DNA from: KBS-96 sp964247975
GTDB taxonomy: Bacteria; Acidobacteriota; Terriglobia; Bryobacterales; Bryobacteraceae
Assembly: GCA_964247975.1 (NCBI GenBank)
Contig: CAXTWH010000017.1
Coordinates: forward strand, 31,387-95,386
DNA: 64,000 nt
Reading direction: 5' to 3'
The notes beneath the pieces were generated by a model. The model searched no databases and was not told the origin of the DNA. It was given only the letters and a program-made list of their open reading frames with translations. Shown one piece after another: positions 52,267-60,423 of the stretch. A program made the position numbers and the translations under genes. The stretch's first letter is position 1. Each line of letters opens with the position of its first letter.

Positions 52267-53562
52267 TTGCGCATTCTTCTTACATCAAACGCCTCGTATC
52301 TTCCGCCGCGCGGAGGCTCCACCCGAAGCAATATAGAATTTTTGAAAACCCTCATTGAACAGGGACATCAATGCCGGGTAATCTCCGGCGCGCCGGAAGC
52401 TTCAAACCAGGACCAGCAGAACCGGTTGCGGGAAGAATTGCAGGAACAGCAGCTTGACGCTTCTTGGGCCGCTAAATTCGCGCGCGATCCGGTGACGGAA
52501 GAAAATCTGCATGGCATTGAAGTTGTTTCCATCCGAGATCTTCTGCGAAACACGCCGCTGCTGGTGGAACAGATTGCTTCCTGGCGACCTGATTGGGTGC
52601 TGGTTTCCTCAGAAGATTTAAGCCATACAATTTTAAGACAAGCACATAAAGCCGCGCCGGGCCGGTTAATTTATCTGGCGCATACGCCCCAGTGGTTTCC
52701 TTTCGGGCCAGCGGCTTGGAACGCTGATCGAGAAGGAACGGCGGTGGTTCGCCGGGCCGCGGCGGTGGTGGTGATTAGCGAAGCAATGAAAGCTTACGTA
52801 AACCAACATCTGGGCCGCGAGCCGGTGCTGATTCATCCGCCCATCTACGGAACCGGGCCGTGGCCGGTGTTGAGCCGCTTGGACGGCTATATCGGCATGG
52901 TGAACCCCTGCGCGGTGAAAGGCATTTCGATTTTTGTGGCGTTGGCCGATCATCTGCCGGATCGCAAATTCGCCGTTCTGCCCGGTTGGGGAACAACCCA
53001 GCAGGACACGCAGCAGTTAAAACGCCGCAAAAACGTTTCCGTGCTGCCGCGAGTTCGGGACATCAATTTTTTCCTCCAGCGTTTATCGGTTCTCTTGATG
53101 CCTTCGCTGTGGCTCGAAGGCTTTGGGCTGATCGTGATGGAAGCCATGCTGCGCGGTGTTCCGGTCATTTCCAGTGATTCCGGCGGCTTGCGGGAGGCTA
53201 AAGCAGGAACTCCTTTTGTGATCCGTACCCGTTTGATTGAGAGATATGAACCGATTTATGACGACCGCAATATGCCGCGGCCCGTGCTGCCTCCACAAAG
53301 CATTGAGCCTTGGGTGATAGACATTCATGAATTGACTAAGGGCAGAGACACATACGAGGGGGAAGTGCGCCGCGCGCGCGAAGCGGCGCTGAAATTCGTA
53401 CAGAAGACTGACCGGCTTGCGTTGAACAACCTTCTTACGTCTTTACCTGCGCCTCCTGCTCTGCCAAGCGGCAAAATTAAACCGATCCTGTCGCAGCTTT
53501 CTGAGGAGAAGCGCGAACTGTTATTGAAAAGATTGCGGGAGCGGGCCGGAGAGAAGAAGTAG
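52267..53562 (+). CDS. GT4-type glycosyltransferase
   Basis: A 431-residue GT-B glycosyltransferase. The N-terminal RILLTSNASYLPPRGGSTRS is the acceptor-domain glycine loop; the donor domain begins NPCAVKGISIF (about residue 216) and has the EX7E motif EGFGLIVMEAM and GVPVISSDSGGLREA. It is a retaining transferase of the GT4 type; the sugar donor is not fixed. The start is TTG at 52267, 45 bp after the FkbH-ACP stop. It shares layout and the NPCAVKGI block with the N-terminal part of the next protein, so the two are likely paralogues. Confidence 0.92.
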   Translation: MRILLTSNASYLPPRGGSTRSNIEFLKTLIEQGHQCRVISGAPEASNQDQQNRLREELQEQQLDASWAAKFARDPVTEENLHGIEVVSIRDLLRNTPLLVEQIASWRPDWVLVSSEDLSHTILRQAHKAAPGRLIYLAHTPQWFPFGPAAWNADREGTAVVRRAAAVVVISEAMKAYVNQHLGREPVLIHPPIYGTGPWPVLSRLDGYIGMVNPCAVKGISIFVALADHLPDRKFAVLPGWGTTQQDTQQLKRRKNVSVLPRVRDINFFLQRLSVLLMPSLWLEGFGLIVMEAMLRGVPVISSDSGGLREAKAGTPFVIRTRLIERYEPIYDDRNMPRPVLPPQSIEPWVIDIHELTKGRDTYEGEVRRAREAALKFVQKTDRLALNNLLTSLPAPPALPSGKIKPILSQLSEEKRELLLKRLRERAGEKK

Positions 53563-55589
53563 TGCGCATCCTGCTCGGTTCGAACGCGCTTTACTACCCT
53601 GCTCACGGCGGGGGCGAGCGATCAAACCGCATGGTGATGGAAGCCTTGGCGCGGCGCGGCCACACTTGTTTCGTTGTAACCAGGATTGACCGTTTCAGCG
53701 TTGAAGGCGAGCAGCAGCTTCTCCATCAACTTCGGCAGCGCGAGATTGATGTGCAGCCGGAATCCGGCGCAATCCGGTTTCATCTGGGCGGAGTGGAAGT
53801 GCTGGCCGCCACAGTCGCGCCCAGTTTTCGCGCGTTTTTCGTGGAACATAAAAACTGGTTCCGCCCGGATGTGATCATCACTTCTACCGATGACCCGGTA
53901 CAGTTGCTGCTTGAAGCTGCGTTGCACGACGAGCACGCGCCTACAGTTTTTCTAACGCGGGCCACCGTCGCGCTGCCGTTCGGCCCTGATGCGGCGTTCC
54001 CCAGCCGCGAGAAAACAGAAACGCTGCGGCAGGCAGATGGCATTGTGGGCGTCAGCAATTATGTGGCTGGCTACATTCGCGAGCATTCCGGTATTGAAGC
54101 CGTTCATATGCCGATTGCTCCGGCGGAACCCGGACCCTACCCGGAAGTGGGCCGTTTTGAAAACGAGTTCATTACGCTGGCTAATCCCTGTGCGGTGAAA
54201 GGCATAAAAATCTTTGCGGAAGCAGCGCGCGCTCTGCCGCATCTGCCTTTTGCAGGCGTGCCGACCTGGGGAACTACGCCGGAAGATCTGGAACTGATGC
54301 GCTCGGTTCCCAATATTACGATTCTGGAAAAAGTCGACAAGATCAACGAGCTGCTGACCAGAACGCGAGTGTTGATGGTGCCTTCGGTTTGGGCGGAAGC
54401 GAGATCGCGCATTGTGGTGGAAGCGATGCTGGCCGGCGTTCCGGTTTTAGCCAGCAACATCGGCGGTCTGCCGGAAGCGAAGATGGGCATTCCGTATATT
54501 CTGCCTGTTACGCCTATTCAAGGCTATGGTCAGCGATTGAATGAACAATTCGTGCCGATTGCGGATGTGCCTGACCAGAACATACGCCCTTGGCTTGACG
54601 CGTTGGAGCGTTTGATTGGCAGCCGCGATCATTGGCAGGAGATCGCTTCCCAATCGCGCCAAGCGGCTTTGCATTACGCCGAAACAGCTACGGTCGAGTT
54701 GTTTGAAAGCTATCTCGCCAGCTTAAGAAGAAACCCCCGGAGCTTTGCTTCGAAACCTGTGCGGATGCCTTCTGAACAGCTTGCCCGGTTATCGCCTGAA
54801 CGGCGCAAATTATGGGAACTGAAACTGAAGCAAAAAATGAGCATGGCAGTGCATCCGGTTCTCCCGTTCGGACCAGCGGACCCCAAAAACTTTCGCGTCC
54901 TCTGTTTCCCTCATGCCGGTGGAAATGCCGGTTTCTTCCGCAACTGGCGCGAACAGTTTCGATCCTCATTTGAAACTGTGCCGGTGCAGTATCCGGGCCA
55001 TGAGAACCGCCGCTCGGAAAACTTTGCTCAATCCATGCAGGAACTGGTGCAAGGTTTGCTTTCTGATTTAAAGCCGATGCTGACCGGTGACTTTGCATTT
55101 TTTGGACACAGCATGGGCGCTATTGTGGCTTTTGAATTGATTCGCGCTTTGCGGCGCGAAGAACTGTCGCTGCCGCGTTTGTTGATCGCTTCCGGGGCGC
55201 GTGCACCACAATTCCGTCGTATTTATCAACCCTTGCCCGATCCCGCGCCGGAAGAATTATTAGAACAGGTCCGGCGTTTGGAAGGAATGCCGGAAGACGT
55301 TCTGGCTGATCCTCAACTGGTTAATTTGCTTTTGCCAACTCTTACCGCAGATACTGCTCTGTACCGGCAATACGTTTATTATCCTGAACCGCCTTTGTCT
55401 GTAGATGTAACTGCGTTGGGTGGCGTATCTGATCCGAATGTAAGTGAAGCGCATTTGACGGCTTGGCAGGAACAAGCCGCCGGAGCATTTTTCTGGAAGC
55501 AACTGCCCGGAGGGCATTTCTTTCTGCGCGAAAGCAGAAATGCTTTTGTTCAAACGATGGAGGGGTTGTTCTCTACTCGCCGGCAATAG
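53562..55589 (+). CDS. GT4 glycosyltransferase-thioesterase fusion
   Basis: A 675-residue fusion protein. Residues 1-395 are a GT4 glycosyltransferase (RILLGSNALYYPAHGGGERS, NPCAVKGIKIF, EX7E in EARSRIVVEAM). Residues 435-670 are a GrsT-like alpha/beta-hydrolase thioesterase: VLCFPHAGGNAGFFRNW, VQYPGHENRR, FFGHSMGAIVAFELI with Ser517, and a final His in LPGGHFFLRE. The start GTG shares one base with the previous stop. The fusion places sugar transfer and thioester release or transfer in one protein, next to the FkbH-ACP donor. No ketosynthase, adenylation or other assembly-line domain is adjacent. The thioesterase half is the C-terminus, so no acyl carrier follows it. Confidence 0.92.
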   Translation: MRILLGSNALYYPAHGGGERSNRMVMEALARRGHTCFVVTRIDRFSVEGEQQLLHQLRQREIDVQPESGAIRFHLGGVEVLAATVAPSFRAFFVEHKNWFRPDVIITSTDDPVQLLLEAALHDEHAPTVFLTRATVALPFGPDAAFPSREKTETLRQADGIVGVSNYVAGYIREHSGIEAVHMPIAPAEPGPYPEVGRFENEFITLANPCAVKGIKIFAEAARALPHLPFAGVPTWGTTPEDLELMRSVPNITILEKVDKINELLTRTRVLMVPSVWAEARSRIVVEAMLAGVPVLASNIGGLPEAKMGIPYILPVTPIQGYGQRLNEQFVPIADVPDQNIRPWLDALERLIGSRDHWQEIASQSRQAALHYAETATVELFESYLASLRRNPRSFASKPVRMPSEQLARLSPERRKLWELKLKQKMSMAVHPVLPFGPADPKNFRVLCFPHAGGNAGFFRNWREQFRSSFETVPVQYPGHENRRSENFAQSMQELVQGLLSDLKPMLTGDFAFFGHSMGAIVAFELIRALRREELSLPRLLIASGARAPQFRRIYQPLPDPAPEELLEQVRRLEGMPEDVLADPQLVNLLLPTLTADTALYRQYVYYPEPPLSVDVTALGGVSDPNVSEAHLTAWQEQAAGAFFWKQLPGGHFFLRESRNAFVQTMEGLFSTRRQ

Positions 55590-55601
55590 CGCCTCTGAAA
55601 T

Positions 55602-56872
55602 CTAAGCTTCCGTTGGCGAAGGACCACGCGTAATATCGCGCCCTTCTACTTTCGGCAGCGACACTGGCTGGCCGTTTGCTGCGGAAAGATAAACTGCTTC
55701 CATTAGCAGATGATCCTGCAAACCTTCTTCGCCCGGGGTGTGCGGCTGTTTGCCGTGCATCACGCAATCGGCCATATGGTCCATTTCCAAGGCAAACTGG
55801 TCCTTTTCTTCTAAATGAAGATCGTCGATTGATTCGGCTTTCTTATCCCGGTGCGCTTCCTTCAATTGTTGACCTTTATAGGCGAAGGCATTTTCGAAAT
55901 TGATCGCGCCCGCAGGCGTATGCACATGCGGTAGCGGGATTCATGCATACCGTAGCTGGCCGCGCAGTTCGCCATGATGCCGCTTGGAAAGCGCAGGGAA
56001 AAAGAAATCGTTTCTTCCACTTCGCGGTAGCGAGAATCGTCTACCGGAGAATACATGCGGGCGAAAATCTCAACCGGTTCTTCGCCGGTCAGGTAACGGG
56101 TAGCGTTCAAGCAGTACAGTCCGATGTCGGGAAGCGCTCCGCCGCCTGCCATTGCTTTCTTCAATCGCCACTGGTCCGGGGCGCCCATGTTCTGAACGTT
56201 AACGGCATTAATGAACCGGATTGCGCCGAATTTTGCGCTGCGCACGGTTTCAATCACGTGCCGATTGTACGGTTCATACTGGCAGCGATACGCAATCATC
56301 AGTAAACGGCTGGCCTGCTTGCAGCCGTCAATCATTTCCTGCGCTTCGGCGGAAGAAACAGCCATTGGCTTTTCACAAAGCACATGCTTTCCCGCCTTAG
56401 CCGCCCGCAGAACATATTCTTTATGCAGGGCGTTCGGAAGAACTATGTACACGACTTGAATTTCAGGATTGGCGGAAATCTTCTCAAATGATTCGTAGTT
56501 GTAAACGTGTTCCGGCTTCACGCCATACTGCGCTGCTACAGTTTTGGCCTTATCCGGGCTGCCGCTCACTAATGCGACCAGCCGAGCCTTTTTGGCTTGC
56601 CCGAAAGCAGGAAGGATTTGTTCCAGGGACAAGCGGCCTAAGCCAACCACCGCAAAACCAACACGCTCATTCAACGGCGTTGGATTCGGCGGACCTCCAG
56701 TGGGCCGCTCAGTGGGAGCAACCCAGGAAGGAAATTCGATTTTGCCTCCACTGGCTTTTCCGGTATCAGTGGGCGACGGTTTCGGAAGATCGGCGGCAAA
56801 AGCCAGCGAAGCTAGTCCAGTGCCGCCTGCCATAATAAGCTGCCGTCGGGAAAAGGGAAATTGATCAGCCAT
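55602..56872 (-). pseudogene. Gfo/Idh/MocA oxidoreductase with a frameshift
   Basis: Two minus-strand frames make one protein of about 423 residues. The first (from ATG at 56872) has a twin-arginine signal (SRRQLIMAGG), a Rossmann motif GFAVVGLGRLSLEQILPAF, VVYIVLPNALHKEYVLRAAK and CEKPMAV, and the substrate-domain blocks to YGMHESRYR. The frame breaks near 55920-55926 and continues in another frame as HTPAGAINFENAFAYKGQQL to the end at 55602. A missing base (or two extra) explains it. Members are NAD(P)-dependent sugar or inositol oxidoreductases. Decay or an assembly error cannot be told apart here. Confidence 0.82.
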
Positions 56873-57032
56873 TGAATGCTCCTGCTGTTTCTACGTGGTT
56901 CAGATATCAAGAACTCTGTGATGCCTATGGACTAGATGCCGGCAGGATAGAACCAGCAGCAGTTTGAAATCGTTTGAGTGTCGGAAATTGTATGATGCGC
57001 CGCGCGGCTTATTTCATCTCGGTTTTGGGGAC

Positions 57033-57132
57033 NNNNNNNNNNNNNNNNNNNNNNNNNNNNNNNNNNNNNNNNNNNNNNNNNNNNNNNNNNNNNNNNNNNN
57101 NNNNNNNNNNNNNNNNNNNNNNNNNNNNNNNN
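57033..57132. other. Scaffold gap of 100 Ns
   Basis: Exactly 100 undetermined bases. The true length and content are unknown. The gap hides the 3' end of the minus-strand Fic gene, which stops being readable at residue 242 in EYLSVL. The same EYLSVL stretch occurs in the other fic gene, so a near-repeat may have broken the assembly. Confidence 0.97.
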
Positions 57133-57858
57133 CAGAACACTCAGATATTCATCCAAGGTTTCATCCAGCCGTCGATGAAGCAGAGCGTTGAACTGTTCTG
57201 CGCCTTGCCCTGCTTGTTCTTTTTGCAAGCTGCGGATGTATTCAAGCCGATCTTCCGGGCGAACAGCTACCGGAACATAACCGCCGCGAATCAGAATGAG
57301 ATTCATCAGAAGTCGTCCAGTGCGGCCGTCGTTAAAAGGATGGATGTTCACCAACTGCCGGTGCGCTGTGAATGCTGTGTCTGGCGTGTTGAATGCCGTT
57401 CCCAGCCATGCGGCAAAATCCCTCATGAGTGCCGGAATCTCCACTGGAGAGGGAAAACTGAAGCGTCCCGTTTCCGTACGAACGTAACGGGGCAGGTCAA
57501 CATAGTGTCCGGCAATATCCGGCGAGGACCGCTGCCTCACTAGCTTATGCAAATTGCGCACGTCGCTTTCGGTTAATCGCGTTTGCTGCCGGGCCAGTTC
57601 GCGCACATACCGGATCGCACCGTAGTGATCGAGCGCTTCAAGATGATCTTTGAGCGGCTTGCCGCCAACCGTAATTCCCTGCTCAATCACCAGCGTTGTT
57701 TCAACCGGGCTGAGAGTGTTGCCTTCAAGGGCGTTCGACGTATAGGTAAGCTCGATGTCGTAATAATGCTCAAGATCGGCGAGCGCTCTCGGCGACAAGG
57801 GCCGCAGTTCGTCAAGCCGGTCTTTCTTTGCCGCAATCGAGTTTAGAAGCCGGCTCAT
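57133..57858 (-). CDS. Fic-family protein with altered core motif (3' end in gap)
   Basis: 242 residues are readable from the ATG at 57858. It is clearly a paralogue of the Fic protein at 48288-49040 (both contain IAAKK-RLD-LRP, KPL-DHLEA-DHY and RLDET). The core reads HPFNDGRTGRLLMN (His173) where the family has HPFxDGNGRTGR: two residues (Gly-Asn or Asn-Gly) are missing, an in-frame loss of six bases. These residues form the phosphate-binding anion hole, so activity is probably lost. SNALEGNTLSPVETTLV is the likely inhibitory segment. The C-terminus is hidden by the gap. Confidence 0.87.
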
Positions 57859-57959
57859 GATACCTGACAAAGTCGGACCGCCATGTCTGTTTAAGTATTC
57901 CAAAGAGTTTCTTCAGGGAACATCCCATCAATCAAACAGTGCGGCAACGCCGCTTTCCG

Positions 57960-57999
57960 ACAAATATGTATTTGTTTCAGGTACGTATCTTGATAACAT
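57960..57999 (+). promoter_or_regulatory. Promoter and palindrome of the third intact phd-vapC
   Basis: ACAAATA-TG-TATTTGT (57960-57975) is a perfect 7-base-arm inverted repeat. TTGTTT (57972-57977) is a possible -35 and TAACAT (57994-57999) a possible -10, 16 bp apart. The predicted start of transcription is at or next to the ATG (58006), so the mRNA may be leaderless. The palindrome overlapping the -35 is a probable operator. Confidence 0.55.
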
Positions 58000-58005
58000 A
58001 AAAAT

Positions 58006-58251
58006 ATGGAAGTTACCATCGCTTACGCCAGGGCCAACATGAAAACCATCTTGAAAGCCGTTGCCCATGGCGAACGCGTCACCATTATGAACCGGAAACA
58101 GCCGGTTGCTGATCTCGTCCCTCCTCAGCCGAAGCTCAAGGAGCGGAAATTCGGGATGTTTGCCCACCTGAATCTCCTCGTCGATCCCCACGCCTTAGAT
58201 CCAATGACAGATGACCAAGTAGAGCGATTTCTGGAAATGGGTGATTACTGA
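58006..58251 (+). CDS. Phd/YefM-type antitoxin
   Basis: An 81-residue antitoxin: VTIAYARANMKTILKAVAHGE, RVTIMNRKQPVADLVP and a tail rich in acidic residues ending QVERFLEMGDY that should wrap the toxin. It shares one base with the start of the PIN gene (TGATG). A palindrome and promoter-like boxes lie directly upstream, with no visible ribosome-binding site. Confidence 0.9.
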   Translation: MEVTIAYARANMKTILKAVAHGERVTIMNRKQPVADLVPPQPKLKERKFGMFAHLNLLVDPHALDPMTDDQVERFLEMGDY

Positions 58252-58640
58252 TGCGAGTGCTGCTCGACACCCAGGTTTTTGTGCTGCTGATCGGAACGCC
58301 GGATGGGAATGCTTCGGTGCCGCCCGTGATCCGAGAATTGGTGACTGACCCAAAAAATGAGCTATGCTTCAGCGCCGTGTCCATCAACGAACTCGCCATC
58401 AAGTACAGCGTGGGCAAGCTCAATGTCAGTGCCCAAATAATGCGCGAGTCAGTTCACCATTTGAATTTGACTCTCCTTCCCTACACTCCGCAACATGCTC
58501 TCCGGTTGTACGAATTGCCTTTGCATCACAAAGATCCCTTCGACCGCCAGCTAATTGCGACGGCCCTCACCGAGAACATCCCTTTGGTGAGCGGTGACCG
58601 GCAGTTTGCCCGCTATGAAGAGCTACAGGTGATCTGGTAG
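58251..58640 (+). CDS. vapC: PIN-domain toxin (VapC)
   Basis: A 129-residue PIN ribonuclease: LLDTQVFVLLIG with Asp6, SAVSINELAIKYSVGK with Glu, HHKDPFDRQLIATAL and PLVSGDRQFARY with the last Asp. This is the same subgroup as those at 10535-10921 and 27926-28312. It appears intact. Confidence 0.92.
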   Translation: MRVLLDTQVFVLLIGTPDGNASVPPVIRELVTDPKNELCFSAVSINELAIKYSVGKLNVSAQIMRESVHHLNLTLLPYTPQHALRLYELPLHHKDPFDRQLIATALTENIPLVSGDRQFARYEELQVIW

Positions 58641-58729
58641 CAACTCGCGCTGGCTTCACCAGTTCATGAAGTAATGAAGCATTGATCTACCAAATACATC
58701 TATGCCAATGTGTGCGGAGCTTGGATCCA

Positions 58730-58783
58730 AAGGCTACTTCAAAACAGTAAAAACATAATCTCAAAAGTTGTTTTTGTAGCCTT
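58730..58783. repeat. 54-base imperfect hairpin
   Basis: AAGGCTAC (58730-58737) and GTAGCCTT (58776-58783) form a perfect 8-bp stem, extended by a further AAAACA/TGTTTT pairing after a small bulge, with a long A/T-rich loop. It lies between the convergent vapC and higA genes, where a bidirectional terminator or a small mobile-element remnant is plausible. No clear T-run. Confidence 0.45.
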
Positions 58784-58853
58784 GAGGAAGTATTGACCCT
58801 GCATCTCTTATACCTCCGCTGGGCTTCGTATCGACTACGGCTTTTATCGCGGA

Positions 58854-59168
58854 TTAGGCAATTTCCAGCCGTTTCAATTTCAAGTGTTCGGTACGGACAT
58901 GGGCAAGATCATACTGCGCTTGTTGTACAAGCCAACTTTCGGCACTGCCCCCAAAAACTTTGGACAACCGTACAGCCATTTCAGCAGATATGCCGCGCTT
59001 TCCATTCACCAGTTCCGAAAGTGTGTTTCGCGTCACGCCGAGCGCTTCGGCTGCCTGTGTAGTGGTTAACTCCAGAGGCTCAATGCATTCTTGCAATACA
59101 ACCGTTCCGGGGTGGGGCGGATTTTTCATCATCATGGGCCGGTTTTTATCTTTAATGGTAATCGACAT
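58854..59168 (-). CDS. higA: HigA-type antitoxin
   Basis: A 104-residue XRE-fold antitoxin of the HigA type: NPPHPGTVVLQECIEPLEL, TTTQAAEALGVTRNTLSELVNGKRG and SAEMAVRLSKVFGGSAESWL are diagnostic. The ATG at 59168 overlaps the end of higB by 17 bp, the usual higBA coupling. A start at MMMKNPP further in is possible. The toxin gene is broken, so HigA is probably now an orphan regulator. Confidence 0.92.
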   Translation of the reverse strand: MSITIKDKNRPMMMKNPPHPGTVVLQECIEPLELTTTQAAEALGVTRNTLSELVNGKRGISAEMAVRLSKVFGGSAESWLVQQAQYDLAHVRTEHLKLKRLEIA

Positions 59169-59453
59169 AATCAACTTCCTCTGCGTGGCCGCCATCAAAA
59201 CGGAAGATTACTCGCCAGTTGGCGCGAACGACAACGGCATGGAAACCTTTCAGCTCACCTTATTAGTAAATGCAACCGAAACCATTAGTAAATGCAACCG
59301 AAACCCCGGCAAGTCCATGTCCGAGACTGTGCGAACAGCGGTGAGCCTGGCCAGTATATTGCGAAGTTTACTGACATGTTCGGGATTTACGCCACTCGGA
59401 TCGTCATCTTGATAAAGGCGTTTTAAGCGCTTGTGGCGTATCGATTGGATCAT
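59152..59453 (-). pseudogene. higB: higB toxin gene broken by a tandem duplication
   Basis: The N-terminal frame from ATG at 59453 reads MIQSIRHKRLKRLYQDDDPS ... DMDLPGFRLHLL, as in RelE-type HigB. After that the frame changes. The C-terminal part reappears in another frame as LKGFHAVVVRANWRVIFRFD and VDYVDYH with the TAA at 59152-59154. Between them lies a 22-bp tandem duplication (59262-59305), plus about one extra base, which shifts the frame and introduces stops. An intact HigB would have about 92 residues here. Confidence 0.88.
59262..59305. repeat. 22-bp perfect tandem duplication in higB
   Basis: The 22 bases at 59262-59283 are repeated exactly at 59284-59305. Twenty-two is not a multiple of three, so the duplication disrupts higB. 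The perfect identity points to a recent replication-slippage event or an assembly duplication. Confidence 0.93.
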
Positions 59454-59499
59454 CTGGCAATGTAACCTGCCCCGTGTCGGATGTCACCCATATCTCAAA

Positions 59500-60423
59500 C
59501 TACTTTGTGTGGTTCACACCCGTTCTCACCAGTTCCGCCACAATCGGGTCATGATCGGAAGCATGGGTGCCGCGCAGCACGGTTCCTTGTTCCACCTGCC
59601 ACGGACCACGATAGAAAATCCAATCAAAAAAGCCGATCAACACATGCGTTCTGGCCAGCCGGTCGCCTAACACGCTCTGAAAACCCTGCTTTTCCAGAAA
59701 ATGGCGCACCGCCACGGGATTGTATTTAGAATTCAGATCGCCGCCGATAATGGCCGGTGTTCCGGGCGGATAATGCTGCAAATCAGCCAGCACTTCATTC
59801 AATTGAGCGCCCTGAATTGCGCCCCCGCTGCGGCTTTCCAGATGCAGGTTGTAAACCACCAGCAAGGAACCGTTCACAGAAAGGTCGGTTGCCAGCGCAA
59901 TCCGTCCGCCCAATCGCCGCTGAAAGAAAGCGGAATTCGGAATCACGGAATGCGGCTTCCACCAGCTCGATTGCCGCTCGAAGCGCAAAACCCGCGCCTT
60001 CAAAATCGGCCAGCGGCTTAGGGTCGCCTGGCCGGTGTAGGCCGGTTGTTCGTTCACATCCTGGCTCAGTTCCTGAAATTCAGTGCCGAAGGCATAGTTG
60101 TAACCCAAAGCCTGTGCCAGATCATGAGCCACATCGCGGTTCTTGGTCCGGCGCGTATGCAGATCCACTTCTTGTAATAAACAAACATCAGGCTTCTTTT
60201 CGCGCAGGGTGGCAATCAATCGGTCTACTTCGTAACCCCGATCAATGTTCCAGGAAACCAATCCTAAGCCCTGACCGGACGGGAAAGACTTTAAAAAAGA
60301 CCCGACCAACGGCGTGTCGAGTACCTTCTCATCCACAGAACTGTTGGTGGTGGCAGTTAACCCGGCTGTAACAATCGCAATCAGGCTCAAAACAGCCAAC
60401 ACCCGGGCACAATGCGAGTACAT
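59500..60423 (-). CDS. Endonuclease/exonuclease/phosphatase-family protein
   Basis: A 307-residue exported EEP-fold enzyme. A hydrophobic N-terminus (VLAVLSLIAIVTAGLTA) is a signal or anchor. The fold motifs are GLVSWNIDRG, VCLLQEVDLHTRR (metal Glu), VYNLHLESRSGG, IIGGDLNSKYN and the final ASDHDPIVAEL with the catalytic Asp-His. Members hydrolyse phosphodiesters in nucleic acids, phosphoinositides or sphingomyelin; export argues for an extracellular substrate. The ribosomal operon lies divergently upstream. Confidence 0.9.
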   Translation of the reverse strand: MYSHCARVLAVLSLIAIVTAGLTATTNSSVDEKVLDTPLVGSFLKSFPSGQGLGLVSWNIDRGYEVDRLIATLREKKPDVCLLQEVDLHTRRTKNRDVAHDLAQALGYNYAFGTEFQELSQDVNEQPAYTGQATLSRWPILKARVLRFERQSSWWKPHSVIPNSAFFQRRLGGRIALATDLSVNGSLLVVYNLHLESRSGGAIQGAQLNEVLADLQHYPPGTPAIIGGDLNSKYNPVAVRHFLEKQGFQSVLGDRLARTHVLIGFFDWIFYRGPWQVEQGTVLRGTHASDHDPIVAELVRTGVNHTK

